64,000 nt of DNA from the NCBI RefSeq assembly GCF_013340285.1, contig NZ_BLVO01000013.1, positions 1,507,689 through 1,571,688 on the forward strand, read 5' to 3'. The position numbers and the translations under genes were made by a program. This DNA comes from Desulfovibrio subterraneus (GTDB taxonomy: Bacteria; Desulfobacterota; Desulfovibrionia; Desulfovibrionales; Desulfovibrionaceae). Shown here in pieces: positions 35,838-43,984 of the stretch (its first letter is position 1; the number at the start of each line of letters is the position of its first letter). Below the pieces are notes generated by a model. That model saw only the letters and a program-made list of their open reading frames with translations, was not told the origin of the DNA and did no database searches.

Positions 35838-36959
35838 ATGAAGACACCGCACACCTTTCTGCCTGTCCTGCTTCTCCTGACACTTTGGTGCTCCTATGGC
35901 GTTGCGCACGCTGCAGACGCCCCCACCCGCGAAACGGTCGGCACCTCCGGCTACATTGACTGGCAGGAAATGCGCGCCGTAGCCACAGGCACGGGCATAC
36001 CGCCGCTCAATGCCGACCAGACGCAGGAGCAGCTTCAGGGAATGCGCGCAGCAACCATGGATGCCCGCCGCAACCTGCTGGATGTGGTGCGAAGCGTGCG
36101 TCTTGACGCTTCAACGCAGGTAGGCGGCGTAATGCTGCAGAACGAAAGCATAGCCGCACAGGTGCAGGGCTTTGTTCAGGGAGCGCAGGTTGAACGCTCA
36201 TGGGTTACCCCGGACGGGCTGTACCACGTTACGGTTACCATGCCCCTCACAGGCGCCTTTGGCCGGATGTTGCTTGATACGGAAGGAATAACCGGCCACC
36301 AGAAGCAGGAACACGCCCAGCAGGAGCAGCAAAACATTCCGTTTGCCACCCGACAGCGCATGGAAGCGCTGGAACGAAAGATAGCCGACCTGTCATTGCA
36401 GGTTGCAGAGCTTCGTGCAACGCAGCAAGCTCTGAACGCGCGCCTCGCCTCTTCACCGGGCACTACGACCGGGATACATACGATTGGCAAGCCTGTTGGA
36501 AAGACTGGCGCTGCCGCCAAGAACGAATCCGGTAAATCCGGCAGTAAAACCGACAGCAGTGGCAAGCAGGGCCAGTCCCTTCAGGCCGGTCCTGCTACGA
36601 TTCCCAACGAAACGACAGTGCCGGAATATACCGGCCTTGTGATTGATGCGCGGGATCTCGGCTTTACTCCGAGCCTGCATCCGGAACTGTATGACGCTGA
36701 TGGTATCATCTTCCCTTCCGCCGGACTCAATCCGCAGACAGCAGCCACAGACGGTCTGGTGAGATACATGGACAGCATACCCGCAGCGCAGCAGGCACCG
36801 CGCGCAGGAAGCCTGCCGTACACCATCAAGGCGACCGGAACGACGGGAGGCAACCCGGCAAAGCTGAACATTTCAGCTGAAGACGCAGCCATACTGCGCA
36901 GTATACTGACGCGCGAGAACAATTTTCTGGATAACTGCAAGGTGGTCATCGTCTTCTGA
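35838..36959 (+). CDS. LPP20-like exported protein with coiled coil
   Basis: 373 residues. The ATG at 35838 is chosen because AAGGAA sits six bases before it; the ATG at 35823 contains that signal. A Sec signal (LPVLLLLTLWCSYGVAHA) is followed by an LPP20-type domain (YIDWQEMRAVATGTGIPPL, MDARRNLLDVVRSVRLD). A coiled coil (~170-210) and a low-complexity linker follow, then a conserved C-terminal domain. It lies 25 bases after the lipoprotein gene; the pair likely works in the periplasm. No Cys lipobox is seen. Confidence 0.78.
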   Translation: MKTPHTFLPVLLLLTLWCSYGVAHAADAPTRETVGTSGYIDWQEMRAVATGTGIPPLNADQTQEQLQGMRAATMDARRNLLDVVRSVRLDASTQVGGVMLQNESIAAQVQGFVQGAQVERSWVTPDGLYHVTVTMPLTGAFGRMLLDTEGITGHQKQEHAQQEQQNIPFATRQRMEALERKIADLSLQVAELRATQQALNARLASSPGTTTGIHTIGKPVGKTGAAAKNESGKSGSKTDSSGKQGQSLQAGPATIPNETTVPEYTGLVIDARDLGFTPSLHPELYDADGIIFPSAGLNPQTAATDGLVRYMDSIPAAQQAPRAGSLPYTIKATGTTGGNPAKLNISAEDAAILRSILTRENNFLDNCKVVIVF

Positions 36960-36985
36960 CAATCTGCCTGCAGCAAATACAGATT

Positions 36986-37786
36986 ATGACCTACACCGGA
37001 GTGATTGCTAACGAATTCGAACGGGGGTATAGCTCCCCCATGAAGGAAAGCGTCTATCTCAGCCCGTTGCGCCACTACCGGCAGCAGTACACTAGACATG
37101 CAGGCGAACAGGCTTTTCAGGTCGTTGTTGAAGAAACCGACCTGCATGTCACTGCCTGCTCCGATCTTTCTGCAGAAATAAGCCGGTATGTTTCCGTACT
37201 CCGCGGCCAGCTCAAATCCTACATGCTGCTACATCCGGAATTCAGGGACAGCTATGTGCCCGTTGCCGTTCCTGACACAGCTGCGCGCGTGGTACAGCGC
37301 ATGGCCGATGCAGCAGCCATTGCCGGCGTGGGCCCCATGGCAGCAGTGGCGGGAACCATCTCACAGATGGTGTGTGAAGAGTTTGCGGCGCTCAGCTCAG
37401 AACTTATCGTGGAAAACGGCGGCGATGTGTACATGCTTTCCAGCCGCGACCGCATTGCAGGGCTACTGCCCGACCCGCACAGTCAGGCCACTGTGGGTAT
37501 CGTCATCCACGGTACGGATTTCCCCGTCAGCATCTGCGCATCATCGGCCACCATTGGTCACTCCCTCAGTCTGGGAAAGGGTGAGCTTGTGGCTGTGCGC
37601 TCACGCGACGGCAGTCTGGCGGACGCCTGCGCCACAGCCTTCTGCAACCTGCTTAAGTCACCTGACGCAATTGAACGGGTCACTGAAAACGCCGCCGCCC
37701 TCGAAGCACAGGGCATCGAGGGCGTGTTTGCACAATGCGGCGGGCGCATCGCCATTTGGGGTAAAATGGAGCTTGCCGTGGTGTAG
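36986..37786 (+). CDS. UPF0280 family protein (ApbE-like fold)
   Basis: 266 residues from the ATG at 36986; an ATG at 37040 is a possible later start. ETDLHVTAC, AAVAGTISQMVCEEF and ENGGDVYM match UPF0280, which is related in fold to FAD:protein FMN transferase ApbE. The biochemical activity of the family is not established. It lies 26 bases after the LPP20-like gene and ends before a convergent regulator gene. Confidence 0.85.
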   Translation: MTYTGVIANEFERGYSSPMKESVYLSPLRHYRQQYTRHAGEQAFQVVVEETDLHVTACSDLSAEISRYVSVLRGQLKSYMLLHPEFRDSYVPVAVPDTAARVVQRMADAAAIAGVGPMAAVAGTISQMVCEEFAALSSELIVENGGDVYMLSSRDRIAGLLPDPHSQATVGIVIHGTDFPVSICASSATIGHSLSLGKGELVAVRSRDGSLADACATAFCNLLKSPDAIERVTENAAALEAQGIEGVFAQCGGRIAIWGKMELAVV

Positions 37787-37820
37787 ACCGGGCCACGGCC
37801 AACCCCAACATATTGAAATT

Positions 37821-38738
37821 TTAGTGTTCCAGACCTTCTTTAACAGTCTTGAACAGCATGAGAACAAATTTGTCGGGGACGGTTTCTCCGTCAACGGTCA
37901 TCTCGCGAAGCTGCGTCACGGCATTCTTGCTGGGCGTAACAGTGGCAACCACCTTCAGGTGATAATCATGCTCCTTGCCAGACTCGTCAACGGTCTGGAT
38001 ATGGAGTTGCCACACATCCTGCTCCTGCTCCCAATCCATACGCTGCACTTTCTGCGAACCGGCATTCCGCCTGAGCAATGAAATGAGATCACGCAGGGAA
38101 AAGGGTTTGCCCTTACCTGCGACTCCGAGAAATTCGCTGCCGGATTTCACCACAAGAGGCCGCGCAAGAAGAGATTCGTCGGGCATAGCCGCCCGGGATC
38201 CCTCGCTGCAGCAATCTTCGATAAGCCGCCCCATGAGGTCTGCCCTTTCCTTGCGGAAGCGGGCGATCTCTTCATCCATCTCGGCTATCTTCGCCTCGTA
38301 GGAGCTGATCAGAGAGGCTTTTTCTTCACGCAGCTGCGCGACCTCCTCTCTCAGCAGATCTATCTCGGCACGAAAATGCGCCTGAGCCTCCAGCACGGTG
38401 GACATCTTGTCCAGCACTCCGGCAAGATCCTGCACGAACGCCTTCGCCTTCAGGGGATCCTCTCCCCTGAACGACAGGGTTTCAACAGCTACTCCGGTCG
38501 CCACATGCTGCATGGATGCCAGTTGTTCTTCAACCTGCTCTGCGGACCAGTTTCTGGTGAACATCTCCCTGATCTCCCTGAAAAGAACGATCGCCTCCGC
38601 AGGATACTTCACCCGCCGCCCCTGCCCGCAGGCGACGGGAATAAAGCGGGTAAACCTATCCTTGTAATACGAGATGGTTGATGGAGGTATCTCCAGTCGA
38701 CGACCAATCTCGCGCAGGCTGAACGTTTCTTTTACCAT
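37821..38738 (-). CDS. MerR-like DNA-binding regulator with long coiled coil
   Basis: 305 residues. Residues ~1-70 form a MerR-type winged helix (FSLREIGRRLEIPPSTISYYKDRF, GRRVKYP). A long coiled coil (~110-185, LREEVAQLREEKASL, EEIARFRKERADL) is followed by a C-terminal domain (~200-300) with no known ligand motif. Classical MerR proteins bind ligands with Cys; no such cluster is clear here. The promoter region holds tandem 11-bp repeats that may be its own operator. The ribosome binding site is weak. Confidence 0.8.
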   Translation of the reverse strand: MVKETFSLREIGRRLEIPPSTISYYKDRFTRFIPVACGQGRRVKYPAEAIVLFREIREMFTRNWSAEQVEEQLASMQHVATGVAVETLSFRGEDPLKAKAFVQDLAGVLDKMSTVLEAQAHFRAEIDLLREEVAQLREEKASLISSYEAKIAEMDEEIARFRKERADLMGRLIEDCCSEGSRAAMPDESLLARPLVVKSGSEFLGVAGKGKPFSLRDLISLLRRNAGSQKVQRMDWEQEQDVWQLHIQTVDESGKEHDYHLKVVATVTPSKNAVTQLREMTVDGETVPDKFVLMLFKTVKEGLEH

Positions 38739-38852
38739 TGTCGATTAGTTGTTAGTCAGTTGAACAGATGAATATTTTGTACAAACTAATACTGAGAACG
38801 TAAAGAACTTTTTTCAAATACTATACAAAACCAACAACTACTCAACAACTAC
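38739..38852 (-). promoter_or_regulatory. Upstream region of the MerR-like gene with tandem 11-bp repeats
   Basis: CCAACAACTAC and TCAACAACTAC are directly adjacent at 38831-38852 (on the minus strand GTAGTTGTTG twice). A related TTAGTTGTTAG lies next to the start codon (~38746-38756). The region is AT-rich. The arrangement suggests binding sites for the regulator itself, by inference. The stretch 38739-39145 holds no gene. Confidence 0.5.
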
Positions 38853-38857
38853 CGCAC

Positions 38858-38880
38858 AATAAAGGCCGTCATTTACGGCC
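38858..38880 (-). terminator. Candidate terminator read on the minus strand
   Basis: GGCCGT and ACGGCC pair around CATTT; on the minus strand TTTATT follows. It would block minus-strand transcription entering the MerR gene region from the right. The stem is only 6 bp. Confidence 0.4.
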
Positions 38881-39102
38881 CAGCACAATCCCAACCAGCT
38901 TTAAACACTCAATATTTACCCCTTACAACGCCCCAACCCCCTTCACACTGCTTTCATTTTAACCGGCTTACTAACCTGCCCCCCTTACGGCTTCAAAAAA
39001 ACACTCCCGATCACGGGTGGGGTTTGCGCCGCCAGCGCACAAGAGTCCCTCCCCTTCTGGGGCCGATAAGCCATACGCCCCGACAGAAGAAACAGGAAAC
39101 GC

Positions 39103-39131
39103 TTGACGTCCGCTGCGCATGCAGATATATA
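39103..39131 (+). promoter_or_regulatory. Promoter of tRNA-Thr
   Basis: TTGACG (39103-39108) and TATATA (39126-39131) are separated by 17 bases, a strong sigma-70 promoter. The tRNA begins 15 bases after the -10 box. Confidence 0.82.
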
Positions 39132-39145
39132 CCCCTTCGCAAATT

Positions 39146-39221
<76 letters not shown>

Positions 39222-39231
39222 GAGAAATAAA

Positions 39232-39262
39232 GCCCTCAGGACAACGTCCTGAGGGCCTTTTT
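39232..39262. terminator. Terminator shared by tRNA-Thr and the convergent DAC-like gene
   Basis: GCCCTCAGGAC and GTCCTGAGGGC make an 11-bp stem with loop AAC, followed by CTTTTT on the plus strand; on the minus strand TTTATTT follows. It is therefore probably bidirectional. Confidence 0.88.
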
Positions 39263-39289
39263 CGTAGTCTGGTATACGGGTTGGCGCCG

Positions 39290-40543
39290 CTACCCCACCT
39301 TGTACACGCACCGTCCATTACGATAGACGGAGATGGGGCCATCTTCGGACACCTTAACGGCGATGCCGTACATGGAGGCCGAGGCGGCAGCAGTGGAACG
39401 TCCGCCGCCTCCCATTTCGTTAGATGGGGCTTTTGATGTATCCACAATCGCGTTGATGTCCATGACCTGACGAAAATCGCTGGAAAACATCACCATCCCA
39501 TCCGTCGTGAGCATACGTAGCAGTTCGCCGGATTCGACAACGGATCGCACGCCGCATTTCTTCACGCTTTCGCGAATCACATCGAACACGCCGCTGCCAC
39601 TATCGATATGTTTCTTGATGAAGCGGTCATCCTCAATTTCACCAAATCGGTCGGTGAACAGAACCAGCGATCCCTTACGGATCTTCGAAAGAGCATAAAA
39701 GCACCGCCACGGTTCAATATCAAACTCGACATTGCCGACAACAGCGTCGATCACGGAGCAATCGAAAATTCTCCACTTTCCTCTCCGGAATACAATCCGC
39801 GATTTGTTGCTCTTATATATCTCCACATCGGAATATGAGGTAATACCAATGTAAAACATCGAATTACCATCTACATTGAGTACCGAGAGCACCTTCTGAC
39901 CACAAATTTTGTCAAAGGAGCTCATCACGCTTTCTTCAATATTATAATACCCTTTCACCACCCCGCTCACGTCGCAGGCGTAGAAAGAATCATAACCGTC
40001 CACATATCTGTAGAAGGCGGCATCACGCAGGACCAGATCGTTCAGAATAATGCCCTTGCTGTCCAGCTCGGAAAACTCGATAAAGTTGACGCCGGGTCGC
40101 CTGATGCCAAAATCTGTTCTGCCGTCAAACACAAGCAGCCCGGTCTTCACCGCGCTACCCTCGTACTTTTCATAGCTCAAGCTTTTGATGTTCTGGATAA
40201 TGCGGAACACCTCATACCAATGCATGTTGCCCACGAACTTGGCCACTGCCATGTCCATGACCGATACACTAGCCATGGCACTGCAATAGGCCATATCCAT
40301 GCCGGAATGAAAATCATCGTTGAATGCGGAATTGAACACGTCCACCACGTGATCCAAAAACCGTTTTTCCAGATCGGAAAACGAGAGTCTCCTGAAAAAC
40401 TGCACGCATTTGTCCCCGTGCACAATCTCATAGGAGGGCTCGCCCTCTCCATCCTCCCACAACCCAACAACGCTGCATTCGCATCCCAAGGCTATTTCCA
40501 CGTCATTCAGTACAGCGCGGAATGTATCGGAACCAAGCTGCAT
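39290..40543 (-). CDS. Protein with C-terminal DAC (DisA_N)-like domain, altered catalytic motifs
   Basis: 417 residues; GAGG six bases before the ATG. The C-terminal ~75 residues follow the pattern of diadenylate cyclase domains: TTDGMVMF at the DGA motif (Asp348-Gly349), then GGRSTAAASAS where DAC enzymes have RHR-A-A, then VKVSEDGPISVYRNG. Thus Asp-Gly and the first Arg are kept but RHR reads RST. Residues 1-330 match nothing I recognise; they may be a sensor. The base and codon composition is visibly lower in GC than the neighbours, and the gene abuts a tRNA, both signs of transfer. Function as a cyclic-dinucleotide synthase is unproven. Confidence 0.55.
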   Translation of the reverse strand: MQLGSDTFRAVLNDVEIALGCECSVVGLWEDGEGEPSYEIVHGDKCVQFFRRLSFSDLEKRFLDHVVDVFNSAFNDDFHSGMDMAYCSAMASVSVMDMAVAKFVGNMHWYEVFRIIQNIKSLSYEKYEGSAVKTGLLVFDGRTDFGIRRPGVNFIEFSELDSKGIILNDLVLRDAAFYRYVDGYDSFYACDVSGVVKGYYNIEESVMSSFDKICGQKVLSVLNVDGNSMFYIGITSYSDVEIYKSNKSRIVFRRGKWRIFDCSVIDAVVGNVEFDIEPWRCFYALSKIRKGSLVLFTDRFGEIEDDRFIKKHIDSGSGVFDVIRESVKKCGVRSVVESGELLRMLTTDGMVMFSSDFRQVMDINAIVDTSKAPSNEMGGGGRSTAAASASMYGIAVKVSEDGPISVYRNGRCVYKVG

Positions 40544-40726
40544 CCTTCACCTCTATTCACGGCAGAATCACATACTCCGTTTGCGCAGCCCGCATTGTCA
40601 TAGTTGAGACATGTGGTGCCGCCCTCTCAGCCATATACATCAGCAGACTCCGGAACGATACTGGATTCAGCAAGGCCAGCGTGGCCCGTGTTGATGCCAC
40701 TCCGTAACTCTACACAACCACCACGC

Positions 40727-40762
40727 CCTCGCCCACTTCCTCGCCCACTTCCTCGCCCACCT
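40727..40762. repeat. Three tandem copies of a 12-bp unit
   Basis: CCTCGCCCACTT occurs three times in a row (last copy CCTCGCCCACCT). It lies in the 669-base gap 40544-41212, which has no convincing gene. It may be a slippage product. Confidence 0.85.
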
Positions 40763-40780
40763 CCTCACATAGACAGACAA

Positions 40781-40811
40781 GGCCTGACACGAATTAATTC
40801 CATGTCAGGCC
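40781..40811. promoter_or_regulatory. 31-bp near-perfect palindrome in the intergenic region before the polysaccharide locus
   Basis: GGCCTGACA and TGTCAGGCC flank AATTAATT, which is itself palindromic. The central spacers differ by one base in length. It could be an operator or a transcription-stalling hairpin; there is no T-run on either side. Confidence 0.55.
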
Positions 40812-41001
40812 CGTTGCATCACGTTCTTTCTGCGTAAATCCGGTGACGTGTGCCTCTCTCCAACCGAGCATCCATGCACAGACTTCTTTTCCTGAAGCTG
40901 GCATCAACATACAGCCACCTGCCTTGCTCCCAAAACAGGCAACATACCCGCGTCCTTCATGTCAGCAAAGTTTTCCTTACAACAATGCAGTGGATTGGTT
41001 A

Positions 41002-41017
41002 TGGCACGCATCGTGCC
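41002..41017 (+). promoter_or_regulatory. Candidate sigma-54 promoter of the polysaccharide operon
   Basis: TGGCACG-CATC-GTGCC matches the sigma-54 pattern TGGCACG-N4-TTGCW at most positions, with correctly spaced GG and GC. It lies 196 bases before the first gene. It also reads as the perfect palindrome GGCACG-CAT-CGTGCC, so it may instead be a simple operator. No enhancer-binding protein gene is adjacent. Confidence 0.35.
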
Positions 41018-41212
41018 CTTACTTGACCGACGTAGCAGGCAATTGCCGGGGGGGTCATAACACGCTCAGGCCAGTTTCAAGATATCGGGCAAGCAGTCCA
41101 CCACTACATACATCGCCTGCGTAACGTGGTGTAGAACCAGTTATATATTTTTTTATACTTCCCCCTAAAATTGAGTCCATGCTATCCGTATTCCATTTAG
41201 AAGGAGTACACG

Positions 41213-42421
41213 ATGAGCCTGCTGACCGTTCTCTCACTACTACTCGCGCTACCGATACTGGCAGTTACACTATATCTAGGGTTGGCCACGGCCTTCTCCT
41301 TCACGACCACGCACACGGTTGCTGCTGTACCGGAAGATAGTGATGAAAACGGCCCCATACTCTGCATTGTTCCCGCCCATAATGAGGCCGGAACCATAGG
41401 CGGAACAGTTCGGGGGCTCATACAGGAATCCGCCGCATGCCCTCCGGTCCTGGTTACGGTTGCTGTTATCGCAGACAACTGTACTGACAACACTGCTCAA
41501 GAAGCATCGTTGGCCGGTGCACAGGTCTTTGAACGCAATGATCCATTGAACAGGGGAAAGGGACAGGCGCTGGATTGGTTCATCCGCCACAATGCCGCTC
41601 TCTTGGCTGACCACCCTCTGACTACCATAATAGATGCGGACACCCGTGCAGGGTCCGGCTACTTCCGCAACATGTCCGCGCAGTTTACCTCACCGGAGGT
41701 GCAGTCTGTTCAGGCTTTCTATGATGTTGCTAATCCCTTTGACGGATGGCGCAACATGCTGCTCAGCATTGCTCTTCGCTGCCTGCACCACACTCGTCCG
41801 GCAGGTCGAACACGGATTGGAGGCACCGCGGGGCTGAAAGGCAACGGGATGATGTTTCGCAGCAGCCTGCTACTCCGTTACGGGTGGCCCGCAGGGTCCA
41901 TTGTAGAAGACTTGGAATTCTCTCTCCGGCTCGCGGCAGAGGGCATCCGCGTCATGCACACCAACGCCGCAGCCGTGTACGGCGACATGCCGTTCACCCG
42001 CAAAGCCGCGACAACGCAACGAACCCGTTGGGAGGGAGGTCGCTGGCTCATGGTCCGCGCATGGCTGCCTCGTCTTCTCAAATCCTTTTGCACGAAACCC
42101 ACCATACTTCTCTTCGACAGCATCCTGGACCTGCTGACACCACCACTTGTTCTGCTGGTTCTGTTCCAAATGGCGTTTACTCTTCTCTGGTGGCTGAGCG
42201 GCAGCACTCTCACATGGCTGGGCCTGCTCATGTTGTCGGTCAGTTCAATCTATGTGCTTACCGGCCTCATACAGACCCGCGCCCCGTTCAGACTGTGGCT
42301 CGCCCTTGCTGCGGCACCGGCGTATGTACTCTGGAAACTGACTGTCTACGCCGCCATCATCGGCTCCCGCCAGCTCAACTGGATTCGCTCCGAGCGGGAA
42401 GGAGGGAAACAACATGAGTGA
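41213..42421 (+). CDS. Glycosyltransferase family 2 with C-terminal membrane helices
   Basis: 402 residues; AAGGAG before the ATG. An N-terminal membrane helix (~5-25) is followed by a GT-A domain: CIVPAHNEAGTIGGTVRG, VIADNCTDNTA, the metal motif IDADT, EDLEFSLRL and a QRTRWEGGR stretch (the QxxRW motif of processive beta-glycosyltransferases). Two to four membrane helices end the protein. It thus may be a processive or membrane-anchored transferase in exopolysaccharide synthesis. It overlaps the next gene by 8 bases and opens the forward operon. Confidence 0.9.
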   Translation: MSLLTVLSLLLALPILAVTLYLGLATAFSFTTTHTVAAVPEDSDENGPILCIVPAHNEAGTIGGTVRGLIQESAACPPVLVTVAVIADNCTDNTAQEASLAGAQVFERNDPLNRGKGQALDWFIRHNAALLADHPLTTIIDADTRAGSGYFRNMSAQFTSPEVQSVQAFYDVANPFDGWRNMLLSIALRCLHHTRPAGRTRIGGTAGLKGNGMMFRSSLLLRYGWPAGSIVEDLEFSLRLAAEGIRVMHTNAAAVYGDMPFTRKAATTQRTRWEGGRWLMVRAWLPRLLKSFCTKPTILLFDSILDLLTPPLVLLVLFQMAFTLLWWLSGSTLTWLGLLMLSVSSIYVLTGLIQTRAPFRLWLALAAAPAYVLWKLTVYAAIIGSRQLNWIRSEREGGKQHE

Positions 42422-43982
42422 TTCCGCACTCGCAACGGAGCGTCTGACAGCCCTGTATGGCATACCGCTGGACAGGGTGACCATGGATGAAACCATCGCG
42501 CGAATAATCACCCTGCGCGATGAATTTAACGCCACCACGAGCCACCCGCACCTGCTGGCCACCGTGAATGTGGATTTTGTGGCAAACAGCCTGAGCTTCA
42601 TGCCGGGCAAAGTCCGCCACCCCGAGTTACTGGATGTGCTCTGCCGTGCAGACATCGTCACAGCCGACGGCATGCCTCTCATATGGCTTTCGCGCCTCTG
42701 CGGAGACAGATTGCCGGAACGCGTAACGGGCGCGGATATGGTCCCGCGGCTTGCTGCTGAATCCGGCCGACACAACCTGCGGCTCTTCTTCCTCGGCGGC
42801 GCAGGAAACGTTGCCTCGCAAGCGGCAGATACTCTGCGGCAGATGCACCCGGATATCCAGATTGCAGGCATTGAATCGCCGCATGTCAAAACCGTAGGCG
42901 AAGATATGCTGCTGTCAGAAAAAGAAGATACACAACTTGTACAACGTATCAATGCCGCCAAACCGGATGTGCTGCTGGTCGCATTCGGAAACCCCAAACA
43001 GGAAGTCTGGTTCAACAGAAACAGATACCGGCTTCACATTCCCGTCACCATCGGGGTGGGTGGCACCTTCGAGTTCATCGCAGGCACGATCTTACGGGCA
43101 CCGCACTGGATGCAGAAGGCTGGGCTGGAGTGGATATGGCGCATTACGCAGGATCCTTGGCGTCTTTGGAAGCGCTATGCCATAGGGATGATCAAACTCG
43201 CCACGCTGACAGGTTCGCTGGTGCTCTTCAACCTTGGCGGCATGCTCATCGCACGCAATGACCGACTTGCCGACAACGAAGACGAATTTCTGCTGCCGCC
43301 CCGCATCACGGAGCGGACGCTGGCTCAATTGTTCCCCGCCATCTTCCGCCTGCAAGCCCTTGGCAAAGTGCCGCTGCTCAATTTCAAACACACCCGTTCT
43401 GCCAGCCTTCCGGCACTGGGGGCGCTCATCCGCTTTCTGCACCAGCAGGCTGACAATGGCCATCTGCCGGAATCGTGCAACATGGGGGCACTCTTCCGCC
43501 TGTTCCTGCTCGGCACCCATTGCCTTGTCCCGCTCCGCTCTGCCCTGCGTGGCGGAGCAACCAAAAGGCAACGGGCAGGCACGCCCTCAAGGCGCTTTGC
43601 CTACGCCATAGAAGAAAAGAATGGAGTAACAATCCTCACGCTCTCCGGCAGGCTGGACGGTACATTCAAAAGCTCATTCCCCACCCAAAAGGTCAGCAGT
43701 GCGCTTGCTGACAAGCGGGTAACGATTGACGCATCCAACCTCAGCTTCGCAGACAGTTCTGGCATCAGCCTGCTCCTCATGCTGCACAATCTCATGACCC
43801 AACAGGGGCGCACCTTGCACATTGGCGGAGCACATGGCGCCGTACGACAGATGCTGACCATCACACGGCTGGACAAGGTCTTTGCCCTGCACCCCTCGAT
43901 AGACGAAGCCGTCAAAGCTGCCGGCGGAACATATGCCGGTGCTGACGTACCTTCACAACCCCATCCTGCATCCAAGGAGTAA
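42414..43982 (+). CDS. WecG/TagA/CpsF-type glycosyltransferase fused to a C-terminal STAS domain
   Basis: 522 residues. Residues ~10-255 are a GT26 (WecG/TagA/CpsF) domain: VTADGMPLIWLSR, GADMVP, FFLGG, FGNPKQE, GVGGTFEFIAG. Residues ~298-378 look like a decayed STAS domain (VPLLNFKHTRSASLPALGAL) without the Ser site. Residues ~395-503 are a STAS domain with ASNLSFADSSGISLLLML; Asp447-Ser448-Ser449-Gly450 keeps the Ser that RsbW-type kinases phosphorylate. Known family enzymes add ManNAc or similar to lipid-linked sugars. The tail suggests regulation by the partner-switch proteins of 62.8-64 kb (inference). Confidence 0.9.
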   Translation: MSDSALATERLTALYGIPLDRVTMDETIARIITLRDEFNATTSHPHLLATVNVDFVANSLSFMPGKVRHPELLDVLCRADIVTADGMPLIWLSRLCGDRLPERVTGADMVPRLAAESGRHNLRLFFLGGAGNVASQAADTLRQMHPDIQIAGIESPHVKTVGEDMLLSEKEDTQLVQRINAAKPDVLLVAFGNPKQEVWFNRNRYRLHIPVTIGVGGTFEFIAGTILRAPHWMQKAGLEWIWRITQDPWRLWKRYAIGMIKLATLTGSLVLFNLGGMLIARNDRLADNEDEFLLPPRITERTLAQLFPAIFRLQALGKVPLLNFKHTRSASLPALGALIRFLHQQADNGHLPESCNMGALFRLFLLGTHCLVPLRSALRGGATKRQRAGTPSRRFAYAIEEKNGVTILTLSGRLDGTFKSSFPTQKVSSALADKRVTIDASNLSFADSSGISLLLMLHNLMTQQGRTLHIGGAHGAVRQMLTITRLDKVFALHPSIDEAVKAAGGTYAGADVPSQPHPASKE

Positions 43983-43984
43983 TC

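Noticed and set aside
37024-37042. GGGGG/CCCCC hairpin next to an internal ATG in the UPF0280 gene
   Set aside because: It is a short stem inside the coding frame and too weak to call as a regulatory element.
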